DNA of 64,000 bases from Eleginops maclovinus. Taxonomy: Eukaryota; Chordata; Actinopteri; Perciformes; Eleginopidae. Below the pieces are notes generated by a model, which saw nothing but the letters and a program-made list of their open reading frames with translations, was not told the DNA's origin and did no database searches. Made by a program: the position numbers and the translations under genes. Below are positions 24,011 to 36,635 of this stretch, piece after piece. Within the stretch, counting starts at the first letter, position 1. Every line of letters starts with the position of its first letter. Where the stretch lies: contig NC_086366.1 of NCBI RefSeq assembly GCF_036324505.1, positions 6,945,427 to 7,009,426 on the forward strand, read 5' to 3'.

Positions 24011-27000
24011 CTTCATGGGCCAGATTGTTAAATTGTTAATATATAATCCAAAACACATTTCACTAATCTTATTAAATGTGTTGTCACTTTTGTGTTAGTG
24101 CAGCTGCCATTGGGGGGAAAAATGACACTTTTGAAGTGTCAAAGCTGTACTGCTTGCCTTTTTGTTGCATGCCACCCATGACAAATGTTGCCTCCCTTCA
24201 TTTCTTTACCAGATGAAATGCAAAGTCTCATCCTCATACTCAAAAAGTGACACATTAAGATGATGGACAGGCACTCTGTTTTCTGTTTTTGAGCTAAATA
24301 GATAGTGACATATCTGTTTATTTCTCCTGGGCCAGCATATCCGCTGCTGAGACACGAAAAGGTCTGAAACACTGCTATCCGTAGACACGTGTGTATCATA
24401 GTGCATAGGTGTTTGTTAAGTGTGTTTTACCATCAATTTGTATTTCGAAATTAGCAAATCAGCCAGTTGTCTTTCAAGGAAGGACATCCACTCAATCTTT
24501 GTCAGTCAGATGATTCCCCAGAGACGCTATATCTCGAGCCCTGATGCCTCAGATTCTCATTCTAATCAAGTCTGCGAAGTGGCACAGCAGAGGATCTAAA
24601 TGAATGAAATCAAACAGAATGGCAAGGTGTTGCAAGGAGGCTGGAGAGTGACGACATCTGCATTTTCATCCAGATTACTTTTTCACACAAGGCTCCTCGA
24701 TGTGAGAATTTCAATTAGCATTGAATAGAAAATTACATTGTAATGTTATTGCCTTTATGAAAATGGTGAATGTATGTTAAGGGTTAACATGTATAATTAT
24801 TAATTTAGCAATACTTCCATCATCAGAACTGACCCTGACAGTAATAATAATTCAAAGAAAAAATTGAATTATCGTTTCCAGTGTGCAGAAAGCCTAGAGC
24901 TCTTGTCTGACTCACTGAAAGGTGGGAAAGGGAGGCCTGGTCATTTAACTCTCCCTCATTTAAATGCATTTTCCTTGCTCTGTGGAATTGATGTTTTTAC
25001 ATGATATGCAAATCAGTGGCAAAGATTTGTTTGCCGTGCTCATCTGAAAACAGGTAAAGAGCAATGGTCAGCAGTATGCACCTCAAGAAAGCTTGTGTGG
25101 GGTCAGAGGACTTTGCATAAGTCATGCTGGATTCCCTTCTTGAGAGGGAAATGTGGACATGTTGTTTTACATCTGACATCCAACATCGACATCTTCGTTG
25201 CATGCATTACCCCTGATGGTTGTCTTCCCTGACAGGGTGCACGGTAAATAAAAGCAGTGGGTTTAACCATGGATTTGGCCTCCGGCTTGAAGAGGACCTT
25301 TCGTATGCCAATCGAAAAAAAGTGAATACATCACATAAAGGCTAAATATCAGCCAAAGAACAACATGTTATTCCAATCCAATTTTTCGGACCAGTGTGTC
25401 TTTATTAACAGCATTTGTTGGAGTCACTGACATGACGACTTTCGCTCATTCCAGTCGTAACTAGGGGATAAAAGGTCCAAATATCATAAGAAAATCAATA
25501 ATGTGCCAAAACTATTTTTGTTAAAATAAAATAAAATGCAGTTGGCAATAATATTTTTCAAATTGCTCCTTTTTGATCAATTTTTTTTACTGACTTGAAA
25601 ATGTGTGATTTGTTGTATTTTTTAAATGCAAGAAGATTTTTAAGGTGCTTTGGGCTAAATCGTCTCCATGGAGGATACGTTGAATCGGGAGAGCATAAAC
25701 ACTGCAATTAACCTTTTTAAAGAAGTAAAGCGCTGATGTTAGGCAGAAAAAAACATGCCAAAATATGCCGATTCAGCTCATTAGTACCCTACACTAATAT
25801 TATTCCGTTAACCTGTAAGTGTTTTGCCAATGGTCCTAACTGAAAATGCAGAATGAGCCCTTAAATCTGAGCATTCCAGATGCCCCAAACCAAGCCTTTA
25901 CCGACATACTCAAATTACAGGTTTCAAGGTTCAGGAGAAATATGAAACCTATAAGAAAATGATGAGAACATGGCTTTAAATTGTTAAGCGTGGGTTTTTG
26001 CTGCCATTGTGTTGAATGACTGTAAAGCATTTTATTGAAATGTTCTTTTTTTTTTTGCAATCATAGCTGCATTTTGGAATAGTTTGAATTCACCTTGGTT
26101 TGTGCTTGCTAAAAGTTTTAAATATGTATCATTTCTGAGGCGTTGTTTTGTGGTGCTAAATCTATATCTCGTACAGCCCACTGTTTGAAAAGAAAAGGCT
26201 GTTTCGTGAACTTCACAACAGCTGGCTTTCTAGGGGTCTCTGTGCTTAACAGTTGTTGATGGGGGTGTCACAGTTCTTACTGATCTCAATTAACACCCAC
26301 CCCACAAGATAATTCTAGAAATAGACACCTCAGATAAGCCCATCTGATCCAAAATAATTACTCATGGGGGTTCATGCGAAGCATTACAAGTCACGCAGCC
26401 ATACTTATAAACACACATGTTTGATCAATGACGTCAGGAGATAATTCAGGTCTTAAACTAAAACGCTCCTTAGCAGGTTTATACATGTGTACTCAGTGCA
26501 CAGGAAAATCTATTACAACAATTGAAAGCTTTTATTACTTTGAGAAACAGGAATTAGTATTAAGCCTCATGCCGTCAGAGAGGAGATATTTTATATTGCA
26601 AGGATATATTATAATTGCAAATATATAATATACAGTATTACAGCAGGTTGTTCTCAGCTGTGTACAGATGCACCTGTGCATGGCAGACAAAAAAGATGCA
26701 AATAAGATGCAACAATAGTATCCAGAAAAAACATCTTAAGCTCGTTTACCTGTACAAACATGCCGTCAGATAAAACTCTCACTCCACCTCAAATGTTGCA
26801 CTGATAGAGTGGACGACTTATCTTTGTAGGACGACCTGGAAGCTAGCGTCCCATGGAATCTTCTGGAATATTGCAGAAAAAAACCTCTGTTGCAAACAAA
26901 CATTTATGATACTTACAGGTTTTGTTAAGCAGGATAAAAATAGATTACATAGGTATAAATTGAATTGGCATAAGAGAGACAGGAGGACATTTAATGACCC

Positions 27001-27760
27001 TGTAGAAGCGTCAGACATTCACCAGTGGGGTTTCGATAAAGTAATTTATGTCGTAAATCAAAACATGAAATTGTGTCAATCTGTATAAATCACAGTCATC
27101 GATTTCGAGACAAGCAAAGAAACTCATTCCCAGGATTAAGGACTCATTTCTGCATCACTACTCTCAGCTTCTGTAAAAACTACAACCAAGAAGCAACTAC
27201 TCAAGGTGATCATAAATATGTGTGCAAAAGTTAAAGAGTTGCAAAGTTGGCAGTCTTATTAAAAGGACAGGACTCCTGGCAATCCATATAGTGCATCAAG
27301 CAAATAATACAAATTAATACAACTTTACAGGGAAATATTGGAAATGGTGTGGATATTTCCATTTTGTTTTCATATATTTCATTTTTGGATAGACTTCAGG
27401 GTGGGATTGATGAGGTTATTTTAATTTTGTGAGGTTGCATCAGGATCCTTATGCAAGATCCCAAATATTTTTCAGTGCAACATGATTCATCATTCCATAC
27501 ACTTATTTTTATATATATTCTGTTGGATGAGAGAGGTCTGAATTGGGTCCAAACCTTACTGCAAAAACACATCAATAGGTCTGCAGACAAATGACTACAC
27601 TACAAAATATTATAAGGAACCACCTGGAAAGATTGTGGTAATCAAAATAATTAAAAAGAAACATCATACTGGTGATAGAGGTCGAGAGAGGCGGGGTGTA
27701 AAAGAACCAATACACATAATCTAGCCCCCCCTCCCCTCTTTCTCCTCTCCAGTTTAAGGG

Positions 27761-27782
27761 CTGCCAAAGGTTTCTTTGGCAG
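27761..27782. repeat. Short perfect hairpin
   Basis: CTGCCAAAG, a 4-nt loop, then CTTTGGCAG: a 9-bp perfect stem. It includes inverted GCCAA/TTGGC half-sites of the NFI type. It is too short to call a precursor RNA. Confidence 0.6.
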
Positions 27783-28304
27783 GTGTGGACAATCCTGTTA
27801 GAGATGGTGTTTGTGTTACACCTTAACCTCTTTTTCCATTAAATCTATGTTTTTTTTGTACAGCTTCCCAGTAGGAAGCTTTTCTGCCAAGGACAGTTAA
27901 ATATATAAACCAAAGAGAAAAAGGCGATCTGCTGCCATGGCAGACTTCATGCACTTTTGTTTCAATACTTTTATTCAACTTATGGCCAGGTTTATGTATG
28001 TGCATATTCATTGACATTGTTTTTATTGTAATAATCATTCACTGTATATTTGTGTTGGAAATAAAGCAGAATCAAGCTGTTGAACACACAGCATTTATTT
28101 ATTTATGCAAGCACACATACACTGCATACTTTTAATAGAAAGGAACATTAATTAAATGTAAGAAGAAATGTAATTTGCACCAGCAAACATATTTCATAAT
28201 GTAAATACAATATGCATTAACAGTACTCATACAGTGGTATGAATATAGTTCATCAGTGCACAGGCAGAGAGCAGCCTGCATCTGACTTTTGCAACCAGTT
28301 AAAA

Positions 28305-28337
28305 TAAAGCATTATAAAACACTAATATAATGCTTTA
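28305..28337. repeat. Perfect 12-bp inverted repeat
   Basis: TAAAGCATTATA and TATAATGCTTTA are separated by 9 nt. The stem is perfect but AT-rich, so chance or a small decayed element end cannot be excluded. Confidence 0.6.
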
Positions 28338-30119
28338 ACGTGGTTATTAAATATGCAAGACTTTATAAAAGGCATTTAGATTGCTGGTCTTCAGCCAGGT
28401 ACTAAGTAGCACTTGAACAGAGGACTGGAATACACTAGTCTAAATGGTATATTAATTTCTGCTCCTGCGTAACATGTAATTGCTTTCTTTGATGTCTGGA
28501 TAGTGGTCCGTAGAATTAACTATAGTCATACTAAGATGAAGGGGAGAACCATGACATTTATATAATATTTTATGGCATTACTGCTAACATGGTAACAATT
28601 AACACAGGTTGGGACAATCACTGGTTTCAATGACTCATTACCTGTATCTCAGTAACACATCATTAAACAAACGTAACGCCAGACAACAGAACATGGAAGA
28701 AACCAAGACATTTTGTGTCTTTTTTAAAGAAAAACCTGCCCTTCATTAAGCATTTTCGTGCAGTTGTCTATAGACCAACAATGTAAGAAGTAAAGTGTTG
28801 TAATGTTTAAGCCAGTGCATCATACCATACTGTTCTTTATTTGAACAATGTGATCCTGCGTAGAATCCGGTAGTCTGATTACTTATTTTTACCGTTACTG
28901 TATGTTTTTTATGGATCCTAATTACGTTATCCCACTACATGCATTCTGTTACTCCCCAAGTATGCAAATAACAAATAACACCCTACATAATGTACCATTA
29001 CTTTATAAAGAGAATAACTGGTAACAATAACAATTTCCTCCACATTTTGTAGTGAAACCTTTAAAATAGGACACAACACATGTAAACGTTAACACGTGAA
29101 TAAGCTTGATGATTTATATTGTATATATTATTTCTATTACAGAAATAGCTTTAGCATTACATTTTTAGCATTTAATTTGTCTTCATATGCATCCTAAGGG
29201 CGTTGATGGGCTATTTGTGTTGAATGAGAGCTTTATGTGGGTCAGACTCTGCTTTACTTGGACATCCTCTGAACACTGCTGCGGTCTTGATTAATGGCCC
29301 GGAGAGTGTCACACTGACCTCAGATGGAAGGTGTTCATAGTTGTTCGGAACAAAGCAAAAAAAATACAATAGTTGTTTGCAACTTGGTTTTTATCATCTT
29401 AGTTGTAAATGATGTCCCAGTGTTTGGTAAAATACAAAACGAAATCAAGGCATTATAGTAATATGTCTTCAGGTATAATAGGGAAATACAGAATACATGT
29501 ACAGTATGTTACCAACAATAAAAACCAGTCGTATACTTAATACACCACCTGTTTCGCCTGCACCTTTTGTTCCTTACGTTGATCATTTGACCAAACCTGT
29601 TTAAAATGCATTGAAATAAATACACATTAAAGACATTTTATTCAACATCTTGCTTCCTGACTAATCATGTGTCATACGTGTTTCATCTGTTCTGCTGTAC
29701 AGTGTTTCGTATTTTTTTTACAAGAGTGTGTGAGTGTGCCAAATAATCAATGGCCATCTCTATACTTGAAGTGGTGATGACTTATTCAAATGGAATGATT
29801 CTCCGCTCTCGGCAGAAAAAGAGGAAAAGAAAGACACTTTAGCTCTGAGTGACACTTCAATTAGCCTCTTGTCCTCCACTACTAATAATCAGATTGTGAG
29901 CCTTGTAAAGGACAAGGCAGGTCATTAAAAAATCCTCAAAAACCCACAAGATTTACTGTAAGCTGTAGATGTTGCTTGTAGTGGCTGACAGTTGTATAGT
30001 GCAGCACCCACTCTTGCCCTCCCCAGATGAAATAAAAGCTATCTTGCTGTAATTGCCGAGGAAAACTGATTTACCAGTGTCTGCCACACTTTATGTGCCC
30101 TCTAATTTCGTTCAGCTCT

Positions 30120-30310
30120 TTCTTCAATTGCCAGGGCCCCTCGCAGGAGCCCTCATCTATTCCATTCAGTGCTCTTCAGTGTGATGTCGCTGTGGACCCA
30201 GATAACCAAATTACGCCGGCACGGCGTTATGACAGTGTAATCAGACATCCAGAGATTTGTCGAAATTATCCGACAATTTATGACGACACTGGGAAAAAAA
30301 AAAGGAAAAG
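30120..30310 (+). other. Candidate conserved element or exon with unusual CpG retention
   Basis: After an acceptor-like CTCTTTCTTCAATTGCCAG the sequence is rich in CpG (ACGCCGGCACGGCG, TTTGTCGAAATTATCCGAC, TATGACGACAC) against an AT-rich, CpG-poor background. One plus-strand frame is open through it (within 30093-30395). It encodes a polar stretch, with DVAVDPDNQITPARRYDSVI in the middle, then a basic GKKKRKSS patch. There is no clear donor before the stop and I recognise no domain. A conserved non-coding enhancer is as likely as an exon. Confidence 0.3.
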
Positions 30311-30685
30311 CTCCATGATTAGCATGTGGTCTTCATTCTGCAGCACTGTTGTGAGAGCAAACTTTGTTTTAAGATGTTTAAGAATCAACAACTAACATGA
30401 TTTGCAGGAAAATAAATCAGCTAAATAAAAGGTTGCTGGGCATTTTGCACTCCTGTGAACACTATTCATGTTACAGTAATTGGTGATCTCGAGCTAGATG
30501 TTCGGTGTTATACTGTAGGGTGATCCTGCTCAAGGATGTTGACTCGAAGCTGTTTGTTTGGTTTAGTATTGTTGGAAGAATTCTTGAAGTTTGAAGCAAT
30601 TATGGGGTGAAAGCTGAGAGTGACCCTGGTGATAGTCAGTCAGATAAAGTCAGACAAAAGGAGTATTACCGAAGATAAGTCACCC

Positions 30686-32000
30686 TTAAAGGTCCCCTAT
30701 TATGCAAAATGCACTTTTTGCTGTGTTTTATACATAAATATGTGTCCCCGGTGTGTAAGGAGACTCACAGTGTCAGAAAATACAAACCTCTCTCTTTTCC
30801 TCCTTACCCACATTTCTAAAAACGGGTGTACAAAAGAACTAATCCAGATTTGCTGCCAATATGACGTCATTTGGGAAATGTGGGCTGGCTTTACATTGAA
30901 CTCCTGGCAACGTCCACTCACGTGACACGTCTCAACCTAACGCAGTAATATAACGCATTGCTTCTGAAATGTGGGTAATATCATACACGTTACAATTCTC
31001 AGCAACGCAGTTACAACATATTTTAACGCGAAATGATGTGGTGTTTTGTTTTGAAGAAATCACAAACATCGCGAGACATTCCGACACCAGAGAGATAATT
31101 GTGCAGGTAGAATAGTTACTCAGTAAGCCTGTCTACTATCGGTTAAGAGGGCTGCAGAAACAGATTCGCGATTGAGAGCTGCTTCCTATCCATGGAGAGC
31201 TGCAGGCTCACAATGGAGAGCTGCGGGCTCCGGGAAAAGAAAAGAGGCAGGAGTGCTCGCAGGCCAAAAGCAACAGAGGGTAACTTTCTCTATCGGTTTG
31301 CTACGCTGGTTGAACCCCGAGAAGTTAAGAGACTCGTGGCAGAGTGTTGAAGATATGCAGCCTCGGTCAGCTGTGGAATCACCGGCTTTTAGAAATCCCC
31401 GTTAACACCAATGACAAGGTGAGCTAACGTTGCCAACGAAACTTGTTCATATACAGCAGGTTACAGGGCCGTGCAGAGGCTCCACTAACATGGTATTAAT
31501 AACACAGCGTTTGATTCCAGCATACTGCCATAGATAGCTTTAATTAATGAGCTGCAATAAACTGTATTTTAGCATTTAAAGCCCTACTTTTGCGGTTATT
31601 GTTGGTGAAAGTAACGCAAAAGTAGTGTAACGCATTACATTTCAGAGACAGTAATAATGTAATGTAACTTATTACTGTAAAAATACTGTAATACGTTATA
31701 CTGTATTGCATTCTGGAAGTAACTTGCCCAACACTGTACATATAATGTCACTGTCTCTCTTCAGAGAGATCATGACGCTCCAAAGGGGCGTGGCCAGCTT
31801 CAGCTCAGCTCAAATTTAAAGCGACAGTCACAGAATCAGCACTTTCGAAAACGGGGCTGAAACAGAGAGATACCGGACATGCTAAAATGCATGATCTGTT
31901 TGGTATTTTGAGCAACACACGTCAGAAACCTGTTTTTAAAAAAGTATATATTTGAGACCTATAACATAAGCCATAAAAGAGCATAATAGGAGACCTTTAA
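30686..32000. mobile_element. TTAA-flanked DNA transposon, interrupted by a nested hAT fragment
   Basis: The left end is TTAAAGGTCCCCTATTATGC and the right end, read inward, is TTAAAGGTCTCCTATTATGC. This is a near-perfect 20-bp inverted repeat including TTAA on both sides, the duplication typical of the piggyBac and Kolobok superfamilies. The outer segments (30706-30938 and 31737-31980) look like one element split by other sequence. No transposase frame was seen. Its ends resemble those of the CCAAT-rich element at 36636-37563 (AAAGCATAATAGGGGAGCTTTAA), so the two may be related. Confidence 0.7.
30939..31736 (-). mobile_element. Nested hAT-type fragment (CAGTGTTGGGCAAGTTACTT family)
   Basis: The right edge reads GAAGTAACTTGCCCAACACTG, the inverted terminus of a very common teleost hAT miniature family. 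It is followed inward by GTAACGCATTAC-type repeats. The left part has matching AACGCAGTAATATAACGC sequence, but I find no opposite CAGTGTTGGG terminus, so the copy is truncated or rearranged on that side. Inside, a roughly 20-bp motif (ATGGAGAGCTGC and variants) is repeated about three times at 31170-31231. Confidence 0.6.
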
Positions 32001-32877
32001 CAACCATTTCCATGAATGAGGAGAGCTAGCATCAGCAAAGATTCCAGCTCCTACTTAGGGGCCTCCTCTGTACACACATTTAGTTGGACTAATAAATATT
32101 AAAGCTTTATAAAATCAACATTGGTTTCTAGTTAAATATTAAGTGAAGGGTCCTGATAATGTCACGCTAAAACATGTCTGTAGGGTAATGTGTATTTCCA
32201 GAGCATATTGTACGGTGAACTGCTTCGGAACAATGGGAGTTATTTAGAGTGACAGAATCAGGTTGTGTGTGATCCCTCATCTTCATTTGTGGCGGCCGTC
32301 TTTGTCCCGTTCACTGGTGTGAACAGCAGACCAACCGTTTAGTCTGAGCTGCCAACGTCGGGCCATATGTGCCCAGCCTCAGAGGAATTTCTTCAATAAT
32401 TAGCAAACCATTGCTTGTGTTTCAGCCTGTAGGAATCAGCAGCATTGGTTTTGCCATTATCCACATACCAATAATAATATTTATCCTAAGTAAGTAGTAA
32501 TTAGAGCTGCAGGATTTGGAAAAGCTGTCTGATATTGCAATTTGATATGATATCAGAGGTCATATTTAAAACAGTATAAATATTGTGATTTCATTTTTTT
32601 TTTATTATGAGATTATTTTTTTAAAGAATCCAAAGAAGGATTGTTTATTACATCTGTAGAAAAACATTTGTAGGTCGTACTTCTCTACAGAGTATACATA
32701 ATTCAGATATTGTCACTTTTTGCATTACTAAATATTGCACTTTCTGAAAAACCCAAAATTGCACCAGTCAATATTGCAGTTCTGATAACATTTTTTATTT
32801 ATTTTGCCGCCCTAGTGTTAGCCTTTTGTACACCTGCTTTCAAATGTACCAAACATCAAATGTTATGTGAAATTACT
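32001..32877. other. Non-coding, AT-rich
   Basis: No exon or clear repeat terminus. Poly(T)/poly(A) patches occur near 32590. Confidence 0.4.
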
Positions 32878-33035
32878 TTTTTTGGGCCACCAGTGCCTTT
32901 ATTGAAGAGAGGGGGTTGAAATGGGGAGACACAGAAGGTGACACAGTAAATGGTCCCATGCCGGATTTGAACCCAGTAAACCCCAGTATACTGCATTGGC
33001 CTCCAGCTGCGTACCAAGTGAGTGGCAGGGTCACA
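32878..33035 (-). mobile_element. tRNA-derived SINE, minus orientation
   Basis: On the minus strand an RNA polymerase III B-box-like GGTTCAAATCC (plus 32963-32973) is followed by GGCATGGGACC and a pyrimidine-rich tail with TCTCCCC and CCCCCTCTCTTCAATAAAGGCA, ending in GGCCCAAAAAAA. This order (tRNA-like head, CCCCTCTCT segment, AATAAAGGCA tail) is typical of a widespread teleost SINE. The A-box region is degraded, so transcription is unlikely. The exact 5' end is uncertain. Confidence 0.65.
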
Positions 33036-35419
33036 CTGAGTATGTGAACCAGTTTTTAAAGCTTGGGTTGGTAGCATTGGAGAAGTCAACAAGAATAAAC
33101 AAGATGTTTAATATAATCCTACAAAAAAAAAACAGCTCCAAAAGTTGCTAAATCTAGCAAAAAGAAAGTTGGCAACAGTAAAAGCTTGTCTATTATACAA
33201 TCCACTCCCCCAACATTAACAATATGACATATTTTAGGTTGAATGAAATGATAGGAAAGCCTTATTGCGACAGCCACATATACCAATTTCTTTGTCAGTG
33301 TGTTTGACATCCATTCATCTATTAAGAGTATAGATTAAAGAGTATGTTATACACATAGCAAAATGTGACAAAGGGACTGATAGCACTACCCAAAAGTGAT
33401 TTTGTGAAGTTGTTTTAAATATTATCATTATCAATTAGAGAGCTAGTTAATATTTGCACATGAAATATAAAGATGAATACTCGCTACTGAGGTTAACACA
33501 ATGCAATAGGAATATATGCATCCTGTTCCATTTTACATGAACTGTCATGTGTATGGGAATGCTTCCTTTCAATCAGATGTGATCACATTAATATGGATTC
33601 ATGTTGCAATGACTCTGAGGGAAATGTTTGCATCATATGCAAGGTGCAAGCTGGGGAATCTTACGATGCAGCCTGGATGGGTAATGTGAGTGTAAACACT
33701 TGGTATTTTGCCTGGGATTGCAATTAGTCTTTCTATAAAGGGAGTCCGTTAGTGCACACAATTGGGTAAACTGGGGCGGGTATGTTTCATCGTCTCACTG
33801 TGAAGTTAATATTTATTTGGTTTGATTTTTGAAGTATTTTTGGACCTCTTTCATCACTGAACACTCTCCTGACTCCTGACAGATGCTTCCATATGTATGT
33901 TGGTCACAATATTTGGGCTCTGCTTTGCTGTGGGCAATTCAATGATAACGTCTGCTGTCAGAAATGTTTATCACAGTAGTAGTGCCTTTGCCGGACACGC
34001 ACAATGAAGTTCACATTTGGATAACAGATCTGATCGGTGGAATAATGCCAAAATACCCATCAAGACTTCCGAAACATGTCAGCCGATTTAATGGTGAATG
34101 ATCATCTTTATTTCGTTCTTTAAAAGCCTTGAATACATGTGATAGTGTCTTCATGAACCAATAATGAATCAGCATATTCTTCTGATTGTATCAGTGCAAG
34201 TTCTGTTGTAAAAAATGAACAACAATTTCTCATGTGTCTAGAAATCAGATAAGTTTCCAGTAAAGATATTTTGGATTTATTACTATCTCTACAAGTCTTC
34301 AATGATTTCCCAACACGCTGCTTCAAAGACTTTTCCAAATTTATCAAAGGGCCCCATTTAAGTGTGAGACCTATCATTTCTTGCTCCCACACCTTAAGTT
34401 ATGCAGCACAATAATAATTGAAAAAAAAAGATACTGATTTACATTTAAATCGAAAATCAGTATCTTTCTGATAATGATGTGCTCTAATCCACCTTCAACT
34501 ATCATCCGAGGAGGTTAAATTGTGAAATATTACATGCAGCAGTCAGAGGATCCCATTCTTTTGAGTATCTCCTGGGACCTAAACCCTGTTCTTGGAGGGT
34601 TTTTTTTTGCCTGCTTTGAAGATAAGGGAGGAGGAGGAATAGAATTGGGAGGTGTGGCACGGAGTTCACACAATCTCTTTTAGGCTCGCCTTCACGTTGC
34701 AAGACACAGTGAATTTAATATCTTCTTTTATCTGTTGTGTGTGCAGCAATGAAAGGGAGGAGTTGCAAATGTCACATCTTTATACTCAGGTGGTATTCAC
34801 TTTGTCGTCTTAAGGCGTGCAGGTGTTAATTATACAGAGGATTTTTTCAAAATAGAACAGTTAACATGTTAGGATTATTTTAGAGTTGGAAACATTTAGC
34901 AGAGATTGTTTACATACAGTGTAAACAACAAATTAATGGTGGAATAGAAACACTAACTTTTTGTACGTTTTACTACTTGTGCTACTCTTACACTTTAACA
35001 TATCTCAGGTGAAAAATTTAAATATGTCAAAGTAATAGAAAAATAACTTACAACGTCCTGGTGGAGTTAATTGTTGACCCAATTACAACCCAGCCAACTA
35101 CACCCTCTCCATACCCTATTTCCACTCCATTTGCACCTTCATGTGAAGATTTCGCCATATAGAGAGCCATCTTAAACCAATTATCTGGGAGTGACTTGTT
35201 AAACTCTCCAAAAGAGAGTTGACTGCCATGCTGACTTAACCAGCATACATTACTGATCACATGCAACAGCGTTTGTTTTCATCATGAAACACAATGTGTA
35301 CAATTCAAGGGGGCAACCTCCGGGTCTCAAACAAGAGTAGCCAAATAAAAGTGCCTTTAGACTGCATTCTTTTTAATGGCCTGCAGGGGGTGGCTTCACT
35401 GTACATGTCGTGTTACTGC
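33036..35419. other. Non-coding, nothing recognised apart from one hairpin
   Basis: AT-rich, with short frames only. The inverted repeat at 34427-34467 is listed separately. Confidence 0.4.
34427..34467. repeat. Perfect 14-bp inverted repeat (hairpin)
   Basis: AAAGATACTGATTT and AAATCAGTATCTTT are separated by a 13-nt AT-rich loop. Fourteen perfect pairs is longer than expected for a random local match. The arms are shorter than a usual microRNA precursor. Confidence 0.65.
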
Positions 35420-35575
35420 TGCTATTGTTGAAATGTTGTATATTTTATTGGGTGGGTTTGGGAATTATTGACAGCATGCGTTGTTGCCGCCAAAACGGCC
35501 TGTTCTTAATCCATGTTTGTGAAGCACTTTGTGCCTTTTTTTTTAGTGCTGTATAAATCAAGTTTATTATTAAGT
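35420..35575 (+). mobile_element. LINE 3' end relic (L2-like tail)
   Basis: The segment TGTGAAGCACTTTGTGCC, a T-run, then AGTGCTGTATAAATCAAGTTTATTATTA has the conserved 3' architecture of fish L2-clade LINEs (KAAAGCGCTTT-like, then GCTATATAAATAAA, then a short ATT-rich tail). Only the extreme 3' end remains and no ORF is left. Confidence 0.6.
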
Positions 35576-36010
35576 CCAATTGTATAAAAGTCTATGAGAA
35601 AGTGAACTTAATTCTCATTCTCACTTATTATATCAGAAAAAATATTCCCCATGAGTTTGGCTTTAATCGCAAATTGAAAATGATGGTCACAATAAAGAGA
35701 AATATATGATAAAGCAGGTTATTCTTAAGGGCGTGGCTATTTGTAATTTAACGTTTGTAGGCCTTGTTTAGCGTTTGGTTGTGTGCGGTGAGGTCAATAA
35801 CAGGGCAGGCACTGCGTCATGAAAACACATAATATTTCTACAGAAAACCAGGTTCAAAGGATCCAAAGACAAAAAGGCTTCATAATTAAAATGCATATTA
35901 CCATTGGACATAATTCACCTTCACAAGAAAAACATATTCAGTCAATAGGGAATAAACACATCAAATACATTTAATACGTTAACAACAAGAAATCATATTC
36001 AACACACAAA

Positions 36011-36218
36011 GTATCCGTGGATTTACAAATGATGTTGCTGTGAAGCCATCACAAAATGTATGTGTTTATACAAAATGCTGCAGTATTAAAGCCACAATAG
36101 AAAAATATGTGTGTTTAGAAAATACTGTAGCTGTAAAACCATGGCAGAGAAATATGTGTTTATCCAAAATACTGTAGCTGTGAAGCGACATCAAAAATGT
36201 GTGGATTTACAAAATGAC
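36011..36218. repeat. Degenerate tandem repeat, period about 47 bp, about 4.4 copies
   Basis: Units start near 36011, 36059, 36107, 36154 and 36199. Each has a GTG-TTTA-ACAAAAT block, then a TGCTGTAGCTGTGAAGCCA-like block, then an A-rich end. Adjacent units are roughly 70-85% alike by eye. The 60-codon frame starting at 36111 arises from this repeat. Confidence 0.75.
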
Positions 36219-36635
36219 CCTACTCCAGTTTTCTTCAGATTATTTAGTAAAACCATGCTCACTGAAAATCCAAACCAACAGGAACATGGTTAAATGTCTT
36301 CTGCTCTATTGACACCAGATAGTGGGTTGTTGCATCACCTGCTAAAGAGATGTGGTTGAAAAGATGCACTTTGTGACCAGATGTTCAAATTGTTCTCACT
36401 AAATAAACAGACAAAGACTCTCTGTTATCACGTAGTTTGTCAACAAACTGCAAGTACCTGTGCACCAAGGTGTCTCCTTTACTTGCCAAAACCCTGCTGG
36501 GACAGATTCCAGTCTACTCAAATGAAGCAGGAAAAAGGGTACATGAAATGGATGTGGAGGAATTAATAGATGGTTCTTGGAAATAGTCGGATCAGTGTTA
36601 TGAAACCTTATGTTAAAGGAAATAAATGTTTTTGT

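Larger units (their letters stand above)
24019..30090. other. Gene desert, nothing firmly recognised
   Basis: About 6 kb of AT-rich DNA without coding evidence. Short frames reach 86 codons. It contains two short perfect inverted repeats (27761-27782 and 28305-28337), listed separately. No clear transposon termini were found. Confidence 0.4.
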
